Shown: piece by piece, positions 49,746 through 58,734 of the stretch | Position numbering within the stretch: the stretch's first letter is position 1 | Layout of the letters: the number at the start of each line of letters is the position of its first letter | Assembly: GCA_964526295.1 (NCBI GenBank) | Contig: CAZGKW010000004.1 | Span: forward strand, 102,600-166,599 | Source of the DNA: CAZGKW01 sp964526295 | GTDB lineage: Bacteria > Planctomycetota > Phycisphaerae > FEN-1346 | DNA: 64,000 nucleotides | Direction of reading: 5' to 3' | Notes under the pieces: generated by a model | The model's input: only the letters and a program-made list of their open reading frames with translations | Database searches by the model: none | Told to the model about the DNA's origin: nothing | Program-made: the position numbers and the translations under genes

Positions 49746-50933
49746 ATGCCGGCCGAATTCGCCTACGCCCTCATCACCCCGTACAGCCTGCACAAGAGCC
49801 GCACGGGCGGCATCATCGGGCGGCTCATCAGCCTGGCCCAGCTCGACCTGGTCGGCGTGCACATGTACGCCCCGAGCGACGCCTGGGTCGACGGGTACCT
49901 CGATATCCTGCGGCGGAGCGACTCGGCCAACCCCGCCCGGGAAGCGTTCATCGACTACGTCGACACCCACCTGCGGCGCGACAACCCCCTGGGCCTGTCG
50001 AACCGGTGCATGGTCCTGCTGTTCCGGGGCGAGAACGCCCTCAACCACCTCCTCGACGACGTGGTCGGCCACGCCACCCCCGAGGTGACCGGCCACACGG
50101 TCCGGGGTACGTATGGCGACTTCCAGAACCATCCCGACGGGACGATCCACTACTTCGAGCCGGCGGTCATCTGCGGCCCCGACCCCGAGACCCAGCGGGA
50201 GGAGCTCCGGTTCCTGGCCCGGACGGCCCCGACCGACGGGGGAATCATCGAGGAGTCGGTCGACTTCCTGCCCGAGGCCGAGCGGTTCGAGACGGGCCTG
50301 GTGATCCTGAAGCCGGAGAACTTCGAGCGGCGGAGCCGGCGCCCCGGCTACATCATCGACGTCTTCAGCCGGACGGGCCTCTACATCGTGGGGGCGAAGC
50401 TGCTGTCGATGTCGGCCGCCCAGGGGGAGGACTTCTACGGGCCCCTGCTGGAGGTCTTCCGCGACCGGCTCCAGTTCCTCGTCGAGAACACGCTCCGCCA
50501 GCGGCTCCAAGGGGCGTTCGACTTCCAGGTCCCCGACGCCTTCTACGAAAAGGCCAACGAGATGCTGGCCGACCTGAACGCCCGGACCGAGTTCGCCAAG
50601 ATCGTCCAGTACATGACGGGCGTCGACCCGCGGAAGGTCGAGAGCGAGGAGGAGCGGAACCGGCCCGGCCCGGTCCGGAGCCTGGCCCTGCTGTACCGGG
50701 GCGAGAACGCCATCCAGAAGATCCGCCGACGCCTCGGGGCCACGAACCCCGAGCACGCCGAGTCCGGCACGGTCCGGAGCGACTTCGGCCGCGACCTGAT
50801 GCAGAACGCCGCCCACGCCTCCGATTCGCCCGCCAACGCCGAGCGGGAGCGCAAGATCGTCGGCATGTGGAAGACCAACCCCGAACCGGAGTTCAAGCGG
50901 GTCATCGAGGCCCACCTGGCCGCCGGAAGGTGA
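49746..50933 (+). CDS. ndk: Nucleoside-diphosphate kinase, two-domain form
   Basis: 395 residues from ATG 49746 (GGAGACG upstream). Two NDP-kinase-like halves are present. The first (residues 3-150; FAYALITPYSLHKSRTGGII, MVLLFRGENALNHLLDDVVG) lacks the active-site His motif. The second (about 180-395; TGLVILKPENFERRS, LALLYRGENAIQKIRRRLG, then NAAHASDSPANAERE) carries it, with His357. The usual bacterial enzyme has only about 140 residues. It should transfer gamma-phosphate between NTPs and NDPs in the cytosol, with the first half possibly structural or regulatory. Confidence 0.85.
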   Translation: MPAEFAYALITPYSLHKSRTGGIIGRLISLAQLDLVGVHMYAPSDAWVDGYLDILRRSDSANPAREAFIDYVDTHLRRDNPLGLSNRCMVLLFRGENALNHLLDDVVGHATPEVTGHTVRGTYGDFQNHPDGTIHYFEPAVICGPDPETQREELRFLARTAPTDGGIIEESVDFLPEAERFETGLVILKPENFERRSRRPGYIIDVFSRTGLYIVGAKLLSMSAAQGEDFYGPLLEVFRDRLQFLVENTLRQRLQGAFDFQVPDAFYEKANEMLADLNARTEFAKIVQYMTGVDPRKVESEEERNRPGPVRSLALLYRGENAIQKIRRRLGATNPEHAESGTVRSDFGRDLMQNAAHASDSPANAERERKIVGMWKTNPEPEFKRVIEAHLAAGR

Positions 50934-50949
50934 GCGGGCGTCCGCGCGG

Positions 50950-51041
50950 CCTCTCCCCCGGCGGGAGAGGCGGACGCCGCCGGGCCGGGTTCCCCGTCAC
51001 CCTCACCCCCTTCCCTCTCCCGTCAAGGGAGAGGGGGCGAT
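50950..51041. repeat. Dispersed GC-rich intergenic palindrome (copy 3)
   Basis: CTCTCCC-ccggc-GGGAGAGG, then a CCCTCACCCCCTT tag and CCCTCTCCC-gtcaa-GGGAGAGGG. Same two-hairpin layout as 41276-41370. It fills the gap between the NDP kinase and thioesterase genes. Confidence 0.55.
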
Positions 51042-51094
51042 GGGCCGGCCGGGCCGCCTGTGGACTTCGCAGGGCCGAACCGGGAGTCGCCGCC

Positions 51095-51508
51095 ATGACC
51101 CAGCCCCATCGCATGACCGTCCGCGTCCGGTACCCCGAGGCCGACCCCATGGGCCGCCTCCACCACGCCACCTGTGCGGTCTACTTCGAGATGGGCCGGA
51201 CCGAGCTGCTCCGGGAGCGTGGCCTGGCGTACCGCGATATGGAAGCGGCCGGCCGGTACATCGCCGTCGCCCACGTCGACTGCCGCTATCGGGCCCCCGC
51301 CTGGTACGACGAGGAGCTGGTCGTCGAGACGTGGACCGAGCGGGTCCGCGGCGCCCGGGTCGTCTTCGCCAACCGGCTCCTGCGGGCCGACCCGGGGGGC
51401 GAGACGGTCCTCGCCGAGGCGATGACCGCGGGGGCCCTGGTGGACGCCTCGGGCCGGCCCCGGCGGTTCAGCGATCGCGAAGCGGCCGTCCTGACGGGCA
51501 CCGACTGA
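51095..51508 (+). CDS. Acyl-CoA thioesterase, hot-dog fold (YbgC/4HBT type)
   Basis: 137 residues from ATG 51095, with GGGAG ahead. The 4HBT signature is YPEADPMGRLHHATCAVYFE, with the catalytic Asp replaced in context by EADPMG (D-x-M-G). The gene encodes a single compact domain that hydrolyses acyl-CoA thioesters in the cytosol, forming tetramers in relatives. Neighbours (NDP kinase, aminotransferase) give no clue to substrate. Confidence 0.88.
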   Translation: MTQPHRMTVRVRYPEADPMGRLHHATCAVYFEMGRTELLRERGLAYRDMEAAGRYIAVAHVDCRYRAPAWYDEELVVETWTERVRGARVVFANRLLRADPGGETVLAEAMTAGALVDASGRPRRFSDREAAVLTGTD

Positions 51509-51741
51509 TAGGGGCCGGGGGCGCCGCGGGTGGGCGTCGACTGGCCGTGGAGGTCTGGGCGGCGGGTCCGGGCACCCGCGGTGCCCCGCAATCGTTGGGC
51601 GGCGGTTGCGGAGAACCACCGCGCAAAGGTGGTGGGGCCGTCTCGCCCCGCCTGCTCGGCGCTAGGCGCGGGCGGCCCCCCCGGCTACAATCCCCCCGTC
51701 CACCGCGCCCCAGGTGATCCAGGAGACCCACGGAGTATCCG

Positions 51742-52953
51742 ATGCCCGACCTTCCCGCGGAACCCGACTACGCGGTCCCCGTCTCGACGCGGCTGCTGCG
51801 GCTGCCGCCCTACCTGTTCGGCCGGATCAACGCCACCAAGCTCCGCAAGCGCCAGGAAGGCGTGGACATCATCGACCTCGGGATGGGCAACCCCTCCGAC
51901 CCGACCCCCAAGCCGATCGTCGACAAGCTCTGCGAGGCGGCCCGCGACGCCCGCAACCAACGCTACAGCGTCTCGATCGGCATCCACAACCTCCGCCGCG
52001 AGATCGCCCGCCGATGGGCCAGCCACCGCGGCGTCGAGCTCGACCCGGAAACCGAGGTCATCGTCACGGTCGGCTCGAAGGAGGGGTTCAGTCACACGTG
52101 CCTGGCGCTCTTGAACGCCGGCGACACGGCCGTCGTGCCGGACCCGGCGTTCCCCATCCACGTCTACGCCGTCGTGCTGGCCGAGGCGAACGTCATCAGC
52201 GTCCGCCTCGGGAATGACGAGGAGTTCCTCCGGCGGATCGCCTACGTTGTCGAGCACCTGTATCCGCGGCCGAAGCTCCTGGTCCTGAACTACCCGAATA
52301 ACCCGACGACGATGTGCGTCGAGGACGTGGGGTTCTTCGAGGAGGTGGTGGCCCTGGCGAAGCGGTTCGGCGTCATGGTGATCCACGACTTCGCCTATGG
52401 GGATACCTGCTTCGACGCCTACCGGGCCCCGAGCTTCCTGGAGGCCCCCGGGGCCCGCGACGTCGGCGTCGAGTTCGGCACCCTGTCGAAGGCCTACAAC
52501 ATGGCGGGCTGGCGGATCGGCTACGCCGTCGGCAACGCCGATATCATCCGGGCCCTGGCCAAGGTGAAGGGCTACTACGATTACGGCGTGTTCCAGGCGA
52601 TCCAGATCGCCTCGATCGTGGCCCTGAGGCACTGCGACGCCGACGCCCTCCACCAGGCCCGGGTCTACCAGCGGCGGCGCGACGCCCTCGTGAAGGGCCT
52701 CCATCGGATCGGCTGGACCGGGACGGAGAGCCCGAAGGCGGGAATGTTCGTCTGGGCGAAGGTGCCGGAGAAGCTCCTGGCCGGGCGGGGGACGATCGAG
52801 TTCTCACTGGACCTGATGGAGAAGGCGAACGTGGCCGTCGCCCCGGGGCGGGCGTTCGGCCCCGGCGGCGAAGGGTACCTGCGACTGGCCCTCGTGGAGA
52901 ACGAGCAGCGTCTGAACCAGGCGGTCCGCCAGATCGGCCGGGCGCTGCGGTAG
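51742..52953 (+). CDS. Pyridoxal-phosphate aminotransferase class I/II
   Basis: 403 residues from ATG 51742 (ACGGAG upstream). The cofactor lysine is in GTLSKAYNMAGWRIG, with the phosphate-cup Arg in the last residues of that motif. LNYPNNPTT is the substrate/cofactor Asn strand, VIHDFAYGDTCFD carries the Asp/Tyr pair, and the C-terminal GEGYLRLALVENE holds the carboxylate Arg. The pattern is closest to the AlaC / LL-diaminopimelate-like aminotransferases using glutamate, alanine or dicarboxylate. Substrate remains open. Cytosolic, probably alone in its transcription unit. Confidence 0.92.
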   Translation: MPDLPAEPDYAVPVSTRLLRLPPYLFGRINATKLRKRQEGVDIIDLGMGNPSDPTPKPIVDKLCEAARDARNQRYSVSIGIHNLRREIARRWASHRGVELDPETEVIVTVGSKEGFSHTCLALLNAGDTAVVPDPAFPIHVYAVVLAEANVISVRLGNDEEFLRRIAYVVEHLYPRPKLLVLNYPNNPTTMCVEDVGFFEEVVALAKRFGVMVIHDFAYGDTCFDAYRAPSFLEAPGARDVGVEFGTLSKAYNMAGWRIGYAVGNADIIRALAKVKGYYDYGVFQAIQIASIVALRHCDADALHQARVYQRRRDALVKGLHRIGWTGTESPKAGMFVWAKVPEKLLAGRGTIEFSLDLMEKANVAVAPGRAFGPGGEGYLRLALVENEQRLNQAVRQIGRALR

Positions 52954-52957
52954 CATT

Positions 52958-53040
52958 CTCCATTTGCGATTTTTGACTTGAACAACGTTTCGTTCTCCGG
53001 CGCGGCCGTTCAATCGAAAATCCAAAATCGGAAATTCAGC
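52958..53040. repeat. AT-rich inverted repeat between two genes
   Basis: ATTTGCGATTTTTGACTTGAA at the left and TTCAATCGAAAATCC..AATCGGAAAT at the right are imperfect inverses. This AT-rich sequence is unlike its surroundings and has the look of a dispersed planctomycete intergenic repeat. Confidence 0.4.
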
Positions 53041-53052
53041 GGAGGTCTCCCA

Positions 53053-53709
53053 ATGACCATGCGCCTGAAGCCCGGCCTTGTCGGCATCCTCGGTCTCGCC
53101 CTCGCCCTGGCCTCCTGCCAGGGGGCCTACTACCGCACGATGGAGGCGTTCGGGAAGCACAAGCGGGACATCCTCGTGGACCGGGTCGAGAAGGCCCGCG
53201 ACGGCCAGGAGGAGGCCAAGGAGCAGTTCCGAACCGCCCTCGAGGCCTTCACCGACGTCGTCCGGTTCGAGGGCGGCGAGCTCGAGGCCAAGTACAATCA
53301 ACTCCAGCGCGAGCTCGACACCTCCGAGAAGCGGGCCGAGGCCGTCCGCGACCGCATCGACGACGTCGAGGACGTCGCCGAGGCCCTCTTCCGCGAATGG
53401 GAGGCCGAGCTGGACGACTACTCCGACCCGGACCTCCGCCGGGCCTCCGAGGACCAGCTCCGCCAGGCCCGGGGGCGATACGAGCAGCTCATGGCCGCCA
53501 TGCGCCGGGCCGAGGAGAAGATGGAGCCGGTCCTGGTGGCGTTCCGCGACCAGGTGCTCTTTCTGAAGCACAACCTGAACGCGCGGGCCGTCGCGAGCCT
53601 CGAAGGCGAGGTCGTGACGCTCGAGCGCGACATCGCTGCCCTCGTCGCCGACATGGAGGCGTCCATCCAGGAGGCGAACGCGTTCATCGAGGCGATGTCG
53701 AGCGAGTAG
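53053..53709 (+). CDS. DUF2959 family lipoprotein
   Basis: 218 residues from ATG 53053 with GGAGG upstream. The lipoprotein signal has lipobox ALASC at about residue 18-22. The mature part is a long coiled coil: DRVEKARDGQEEAKEQFRTA, FRTALEAFTDVVRFEGGELE, RDQVLFLKHNLNARAVASLE, the pattern of DUF2959 proteins. It is anchored in a membrane and probably works as a structural spacer or stress-related factor; function is unknown. Confidence 0.82.
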   Translation: MTMRLKPGLVGILGLALALASCQGAYYRTMEAFGKHKRDILVDRVEKARDGQEEAKEQFRTALEAFTDVVRFEGGELEAKYNQLQRELDTSEKRAEAVRDRIDDVEDVAEALFREWEAELDDYSDPDLRRASEDQLRQARGRYEQLMAAMRRAEEKMEPVLVAFRDQVLFLKHNLNARAVASLEGEVVTLERDIAALVADMEASIQEANAFIEAMSSE

Positions 53710-54020
53710 CGGGATTCCGGATTGCGGGGCTGACGGCCGCCGAGCGGGGGGGTGACGGGTTTTTCCGGCATGCGTGCCAGCCGCGGTTTGCCGTCAGTGC
53801 CGGAGGCACGTCGGGACTGTGGCCAGGGGCGCGAGCCCGTGGAACGCCTCCCATGAAGAGAGGGAATCGCCGGCCTGCTCGCTGACCGCGGGCCTGCGAC
53901 CATGGCTGCACGTCAGCCGCCCTCCCGACGGGGCCCCGCCGGGGTTGACGGAAACAACCCGCTCGCCAGGGCCCGCCGTCACACCCCGCCGCAAGCGGTA
54001 AGCCGTTGCTCGGAAAATGG

Positions 54021-54050
54021 TTGACGCCGCGCGCACGCCGGGTGTACCGT
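54021..54050 (+). promoter_or_regulatory. Possible promoter of the small ORF at 54133
   Basis: TTGACG (54021-54026), 18 bases, TACCGT (54045-54050). The remainder of the 423-base gap 53710-54132 has open frames on both strands but no supported gene. Confidence 0.35.
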
Positions 54051-54132
54051 TTGGCGCGAACGCCGAAGGCGCGCGCCGAGGCCGGCCACCGGCTCGGCGG
54101 CGGGGGTCCGAGGGGTGTCCGGAGGCGGAGCG

Positions 54133-54411
54133 ATGGTCAACCAGGGCCAGGCCGGGCCGACCGAGGAGGTCCGCGAGCAGGCCCGGCGATTCGTCGAGGG
54201 CCTCTCGGAGGAGGAGATCATGCTCCTCCGGCTTCGCGACGAGCTTTACGAGGGGCGATGGGACTCCATGCTGGCCGACCTCAACGACCGGCTCCAGGGC
54301 AAACCCTACGTCTTCAAACTGGCCAACCGCATCCAGGACGACATCCAGCGGATCGAGCGAATGAGCCGCTTCGAGCGGCAGCACGACGTGGACCTGGCCC
54401 AGTACCTCTGA
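54133..54411 (+). CDS. Small conserved-looking hypothetical protein
   Basis: 92 residues from ATG 54133, with GGAGG seven bases upstream; a GTG 18 bases earlier lies before the Shine-Dalgarno sequence. The sequence is strongly helical and acidic (TEEVREQARRFVEGLSEEEI; MLADLNDRLQGKPYVFKLAN; HDVDLAQYL). It has no signal peptide or Cys. No family recognised. A putative TTGACG/TACCGT promoter precedes it, so it is probably expressed on its own. Confidence 0.65.
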   Translation: MVNQGQAGPTEEVREQARRFVEGLSEEEIMLLRLRDELYEGRWDSMLADLNDRLQGKPYVFKLANRIQDDIQRIERMSRFERQHDVDLAQYL

Positions 54412-54680
54412 GGCCGACGGCAACGACGAACTGAGAACCGAAGAGCAAGGAACCGCGAAGGGCAACTGCAACGGCGGCGAACGCCGAACGTCCGACCCGG
54501 AACAAGAAACGGCAAAGGCAAACAGCAACGGCCGGTGGCGGCGGGGAAGGTGTTGCTCGAGCCCGCCGCGGGCACGGCGGGAGACGCGCGGCCGCGAGCG
54601 AACAACCGCAGCCGATGACGTTCCACGGCGCCGATTTTCCGGGCGACCGACCGTATAACTGGGGCGGAGAGGGAGACCCG

Positions 54681-55859
54681 ATGAGCCTGACGATGCACAC
54701 CGGCAACCGGCCCGGGGCGGCGGCCCTGGCGGCGGTGATGACGGCGGCGGCCCTCCTGGCCGGCTGCACGGAGGCGGGCAAGGGCCGGACGGGCCGGCGG
54801 GCCGAGACGCCCGCCCGGCCCATGCCGGCCGCCGAGGCCGCCCTGGGCGACGCCCGCATGGAGGTCCTCTGGACCACCCCCATCGAGGTCTATCCCGAGA
54901 CGCAGCTCAACAAGCTGTGGCTCATCGGCCCCTACCTGGTGGCCCGCGGCTCCGACAACCGGCTGTACCTGTCGGACGCGTCGACGGGCGTGCGGCGGTG
55001 GCAGCAGGTGTTCGCCAAGCCGTTCCAGTCGGTGCACCGGCCGGCCTATTTCGGGCCGCGGGACGAGATGTGGGTCCCCACGACGACCCGCCTGGTGGGC
55101 CTGGAGGCGGCGACGGGCCTGGTCCGGGAGCGCGAGCCGCTCCGGTTCATGCCCGCCGGCGGGGCCTCGACCAATGGGTCCCATGTTTACATACCCGAGG
55201 TACGAGGATACCTGAAGGCCGTCGCCATCGGCCCGGACGTCTACGACTGGGACCGCTGGACGCGGGGGGTGGTCACGACGCGGCCGGTGCTCTACGAGTC
55301 GCTCGTCTTCTGGGCCAGCCACAGCGGCGAGATCTTCGCCTCGGCCCAGAACATGCGGCGGATCGTGTGGCAGTACACGGCCGAGGACGCCTGCGAGGCC
55401 GACGTCAAGCTCTCCGGGGCAGGCAACCTGCTCGTTCCGAGCGTCGATTACATGGTTTACGCGTTCCGCGCGACCAGCGGGGCCCCCCAGTGGCAGTTCC
55501 CCGCCGGCGAGCCCGTCCGCAAGCCCGCCTATCCCCACGACGGCCAGGTCTTCGTCTTCACCGAGAGCGCCGGGTGCACCTGCCTGGACGAGACGACCGG
55601 CCAGCCCGTCTGGGACCTGAAAGAGGGCGACGACTTCGTGGCCGGCGAGGACGAGGTCGTCTACCTGCGGGGCCGCGCGGGCGACCTCCTGGTCGTCAAC
55701 CGCGACGACGGGGCCGTGGCGGGCCGCGTCCCCCTCGTGGCCGGCACCCTCGTGGCCCTCAACGAGACCGGCGACGGACGCCTCTACCTGACCACGCCGG
55801 CCGGTGAGATGATGGCCGCCGCCCGGATGAAGGAACCCGACGTGCCGGGCCAGTGGTAA
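54681..55859 (+). CDS. PQQ-like beta-propeller lipoprotein
   Basis: 392 residues from ATG 54681, with GGGAG upstream, chosen because the lipoprotein signal (MTAAALLAGC) follows at once. The rest is a seven- or eight-bladed propeller with the PQQ/BamB W-motifs: DASTGVRRWQQVF, LEAATGLVRERE, DDGAVAGRVPLVAG and DETTGQPVWDLKEG. It is attached to a membrane by the lipid and exposed to the periplasm. BamB-like function in outer membrane assembly or a redox scaffold is possible; no PQQ-binding catalytic residues were identified. Confidence 0.83.
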   Translation: MSLTMHTGNRPGAAALAAVMTAAALLAGCTEAGKGRTGRRAETPARPMPAAEAALGDARMEVLWTTPIEVYPETQLNKLWLIGPYLVARGSDNRLYLSDASTGVRRWQQVFAKPFQSVHRPAYFGPRDEMWVPTTTRLVGLEAATGLVREREPLRFMPAGGASTNGSHVYIPEVRGYLKAVAIGPDVYDWDRWTRGVVTTRPVLYESLVFWASHSGEIFASAQNMRRIVWQYTAEDACEADVKLSGAGNLLVPSVDYMVYAFRATSGAPQWQFPAGEPVRKPAYPHDGQVFVFTESAGCTCLDETTGQPVWDLKEGDDFVAGEDEVVYLRGRAGDLLVVNRDDGAVAGRVPLVAGTLVALNETGDGRLYLTTPAGEMMAAARMKEPDVPGQW

Positions 55860-55897
55860 GCGTTCGCCGCAGAAGGACGCCTGGTTGACGTCCGGCC

Positions 55898-55922
55898 GTA
55901 CCCGCAAACCGACGTTCGCGGG
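55898..55922. repeat. CCCGCGAAC-type hairpin (copy 1)
   Basis: CCCGCAAAC-cgac-GTTCGCGGG, a nine-pair stem with one mismatch, between the PQQ-like and isomerase genes. A close relative lies at 57008-57031. Confidence 0.45.
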
Positions 55923-55977
55923 GCGGAACCCGCGAAGGGCACCGACTCGTTCCCCGCCTGAATGTGAGGGGCCCACC

Positions 55978-56886
55978 TTGCGGCTCGGAGTCTCGACGTC
56001 CTCGGTTCCCGACGCCTCGCTGCCGGCGGTCCTCGACTGGGCCGGCGGGGCGGGCTTTCAGTCGGTCGAGATCGTCTGCCGATTCTCCCGCGGGTCCGGC
56101 ACGTGGCATGAAGGGCCGTACCTGCGCCCGGCCGCTCTTGACGGGCCGGCCCGCGACGCCTTCGTGACGGCCCTGGACGAGGCGGGCCTGTCGGCGGCGG
56201 CGCTGGCGTTCGAGGGGGACCTGGTCGTCGGCGACGAGGCCCACATCGAGGCCGCCGCCGATCGCGCCGCACGCACCGTCGAGACGGCCGCCACGCTCGG
56301 CATCCCGGTGGTGTGCCTGGAGGCGGGCCGCGATCCGGCGATGCCCCTGGGCGACGCCATCGCCGAGTTCGCCCGCCGGGTCGAACCCGTCCTGGAGCGG
56401 GCCGAGTCGTCCGGGGTCCGTCTGGCGGTCGCGACCGACCCGGCGTGCGGGCGGCACGCCGAGGACGTGCCGGCGACGGCGGCGTTCTGCCCCCAGCTCT
56501 GGGAGAAGCTTTTCACGCACGTCCGCAGCGACGCGATCGGCCTGGCGCTCGACCCGTCGAACCTCGTCTGGATGGGCATCGACCCCGTCGCCGCCGTCAC
56601 CGATTACGTCGAGAAGGTCTTTCACGTCCGGGCCCGCGACGTCGAGGTGTTCGCCCTTCGGCGGCAGGACTGCTCGGTGCTCCGACCGGGCGGGGGGTGG
56701 TGGCGGCACCGCCTGCCGGGCCTCGGGGAGGTCGACTGGCGGCGGCTGCTGGATCGCCTGACGGAGCTCGACTACGACGGGTCGGTCGTCGTGTGCGGCG
56801 ACGATCCGGTCTGGTCGGGCCCGGCCGAAAAGGTCAAGAGGGGCCTGGCCTGGTCGGGCCGGCACCTGGCCCGGTTCCTGCCGTGA
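55978..56886 (+). CDS. Sugar phosphate isomerase/epimerase-like (AP endonuclease 2 fold) protein
   Basis: 302 residues from TTG 55978 (TGAGGGG upstream). The TIM barrel begins LRLGVSTSSVPDA, the usual start of xylose-isomerase-like TIM-barrel proteins; DPSNLVWMGIDP contains the conserved metal-ligand D...N/H strand and VFHVRARDVE the HVRARD metal-binding strand. FDVG-like loops and the C-terminal GLGEVDWRRLLDRL are also typical. Metal-dependent epimerase or isomerase; substrate not known. Cytosolic. Confidence 0.82.
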   Translation: MRLGVSTSSVPDASLPAVLDWAGGAGFQSVEIVCRFSRGSGTWHEGPYLRPAALDGPARDAFVTALDEAGLSAAALAFEGDLVVGDEAHIEAAADRAARTVETAATLGIPVVCLEAGRDPAMPLGDAIAEFARRVEPVLERAESSGVRLAVATDPACGRHAEDVPATAAFCPQLWEKLFTHVRSDAIGLALDPSNLVWMGIDPVAAVTDYVEKVFHVRARDVEVFALRRQDCSVLRPGGGWWRHRLPGLGEVDWRRLLDRLTELDYDGSVVVCGDDPVWSGPAEKVKRGLAWSGRHLARFLP

Positions 56887-57007
56887 GGTCTCGCCGGCTT
56901 CTCATCTGCGAGGTGCGCGCCTTCGAGCCGCGGTCGTAAAAACGCGGGTATGTGCGAGGGAGGACAAACCGCGCCCCGCATGGGGTCATGACCGCAAGCC
57001 GAAGGTA

Positions 57008-57031
57008 CCCGCGAACTTACGTTCGCGGCCC
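57008..57031. repeat. CCCGCGAAC-type hairpin (copy 2)
   Basis: CCGCGAAC-ttac-GTTCGCGG, a perfect eight-pair stem, in the 439-base stretch 56887-57325, where no gene could be supported. Same family as 55898-55922. Confidence 0.5.
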
Positions 57032-57325
57032 AGAATGGCTTTGACGTTCCACGTTGGCGCGGCGTCCCGGCGAGATCAAGCAGGATCGAATGTACGTCCT
57101 GGCAACCCAGCACGTGCCGGCGGTCGCCGAGGTGCTGGAGCGGCCGATTCGGCCGCGGCCTCCCGACGTGGAAGAGGAACCATCGGCGCTTCTTGCCGTC
57201 CGAGCCGCGCGCCCCAAAGCGGCGCGAATTCCCTTGCCCGTTCGGGCGTATACAAATCGGGTGGCAAGAGGGGTTGCCGACTCTAAGACCGTTCGCGCGA
57301 CGCCGTGACGGAGGAAGGAGGGCCT

Positions 57326-57631
57326 ATGGGGTGGGGACGGATGCTGCTTCTCGGGGACATCGGCCAGCAGATGGACCTCCACGATCAGAAGGCCGAGCTG
57401 GACGCGATGCGGGCGGAGCTGCGGCACAGCCGCCGGAGTCCCGCCGAAACCGCCGCCCGCCTGGAGGACCTCGAACGGGAGAACGACGAGCTGCGGCTCT
57501 ACCTGGCGGCCACGGTCCGCCTGCTCGTTTCGAAGGGCCACGTGACCCGCGACGAGGTGGTTCAGCTCGTCGAGGCCATCGACGCCGAGGACGGCGCCGC
57601 CGACGGGAAGTTCGCCGGCCCGGTCGCCTGA
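57326..57631 (+). CDS. Small coiled-coil protein
   Basis: 101 residues from ATG 57326, behind AAGGAGG; a GTG at 57305 would add seven residues. MLLLGDIGQQMDLHDQKAEL and ARLEDLERENDELRLYLA show heptads of a parallel coiled coil, and an acidic C-terminal tail ends in GPVA. It could be a small regulator or adapter. No recognised family. It precedes the OmpA-like lipoprotein gene by about 240 bases. Confidence 0.6.
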   Translation: MGWGRMLLLGDIGQQMDLHDQKAELDAMRAELRHSRRSPAETAARLEDLERENDELRLYLAATVRLLVSKGHVTRDEVVQLVEAIDAEDGAADGKFAGPVA

Positions 57632-57874
57632 CCGCCTCCCGCGCCGCCCGAGCCCGAGCACCCCCGAATAGGGCGGGCAGCGGCGCCGAGGCCCGCGAAG
57701 GCCCCCCACTGAATTCCCGCCGAAGAATTCTCGCATTCCCCCCCGCGCGATGCTATGCTGGCCCTGTCCAACGTTCCGGCGGGGCGGGGCGCCCGCGCTC
57801 GAAGAGGCGCCCGGCAACGCCCCGGCGGGACCGTGTGCTGACCCAGCACGTCGCTCCTCGGAAAGGAGAAGCCG

Positions 57875-58702
57875 ATGCGACACGTTGCAGGGATCGTGGT
57901 GCCGGCGCTGGCAGTGGGGCTGGCGGTCGTGGCTGCCGGATGCGGCGGTGGAGGCGGGGTCGACCCGGCCGAGTACGACCGGCTCCAGATCGTCAAGGAG
58001 GAGCAGGCCCGCCTGATCAAGCAACAGAAGGACCAGATCGCCCGGCTCCAGCGGCAGGTGGCCGACCTCCAGGGCCTCCAGGGCGACCAGGGCCACGCCC
58101 GCCTTCTGGCGGCCAAGAACGAGCAAATCAAGGACCTGGAGCGGAAGCTTGCCGCCTACGAGCGGGCCCGGGAGCAGAACGCGGCCAAGCTCCGCCGCCA
58201 CGGCGAGGAGCCCGCCCCGCTCGGGCTCGGCGCGGGCCTCCCGTCGCTGGTCCTGACGGAGATCGAGGGCGTGGCCGCCCGGAACGAGGACCTGATGGAG
58301 TTCGACGCGGCGGCGACCCGCATCCGTCTGGCCTCCGACCCGACCTTCGGCGACACGATGGACACGCTGACGCCCGAGGCGAAGCAGGCGCTCGCGCGGC
58401 TGGGGCAGGTCCTGGCCGGCTCGGCCGCCGCTCGCATCCAGGTTGCCGTCGTCGGCCACACCGACTCGGTGCCCATCAGGAAGGAATCGACGATCGAGGT
58501 GCTGAAGGCCGCGGGCAAGGAACCCGACAACCAGGGCCTGTCGGAACTTCGGGCCGAGATGGTCGCCCGCGAGCTGATCGCCGGGGGGTTGCCCCGGGCC
58601 CGCGTCACGGTGGAGGGCCGCGGCAAGGACCAGCCGATCGCCAGCAACGCCACGGCGGGCGGCCGGATGAAGAACCGCCGCGTCGAGATTGTCCTGAAGT
58701 AA
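57875..58702 (+). CDS. OmpA-like peptidoglycan-binding lipoprotein
   Basis: 275 residues from ATG 57875, behind AAAGGAGAAG. The lipobox is VVAAGC (residues about 18-23). A coiled-coil stalk (about 35-110; QIVKEEQARLIKQQKDQIAR) leads to the OmpA C-terminal domain: IQVAVVGHTDSVPI, LSELRAEMVARELIAGGLP and ASNATAGGRMKNRRVEIVLK, with the conserved D and R contacting peptidoglycan meso-DAP in relatives. It tethers the outer membrane to the wall, similar to Pal but with a MotB-like longer stalk. A terminator-like hairpin follows. Confidence 0.9.
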   Translation: MRHVAGIVVPALAVGLAVVAAGCGGGGGVDPAEYDRLQIVKEEQARLIKQQKDQIARLQRQVADLQGLQGDQGHARLLAAKNEQIKDLERKLAAYERAREQNAAKLRRHGEEPAPLGLGAGLPSLVLTEIEGVAARNEDLMEFDAAATRIRLASDPTFGDTMDTLTPEAKQALARLGQVLAGSAAARIQVAVVGHTDSVPIRKESTIEVLKAAGKEPDNQGLSELRAEMVARELIAGGLPRARVTVEGRGKDQPIASNATAGGRMKNRRVEIVLK

Positions 58703-58704
58703 CC

Positions 58705-58730
58705 GGCCCTGCGGCTGACAGCGCAGGGCC
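58705..58730 (+). terminator. Hairpin after the OmpA-like gene
   Basis: GGCCCTGCG (58705-58713) pairs perfectly with CGCAGGGCC (58722-58730). It starts three bases after the stop. No long U tract follows. Confidence 0.55.
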
Positions 58731-58734
58731 GTGG

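Noticed and set aside
53710..54132. Open frames on both strands in this 423-base stretch
   Set aside because: No Shine-Dalgarno, no protein-like composition, and the opposite-strand frames are equally long; GC-rich chance frames.
57035..57308. Small frames (MARRPGEIKQ...) before the coiled-coil gene
   Set aside because: The region carries a dispersed hairpin repeat at its start and no ribosome site fits; coding is not supported.
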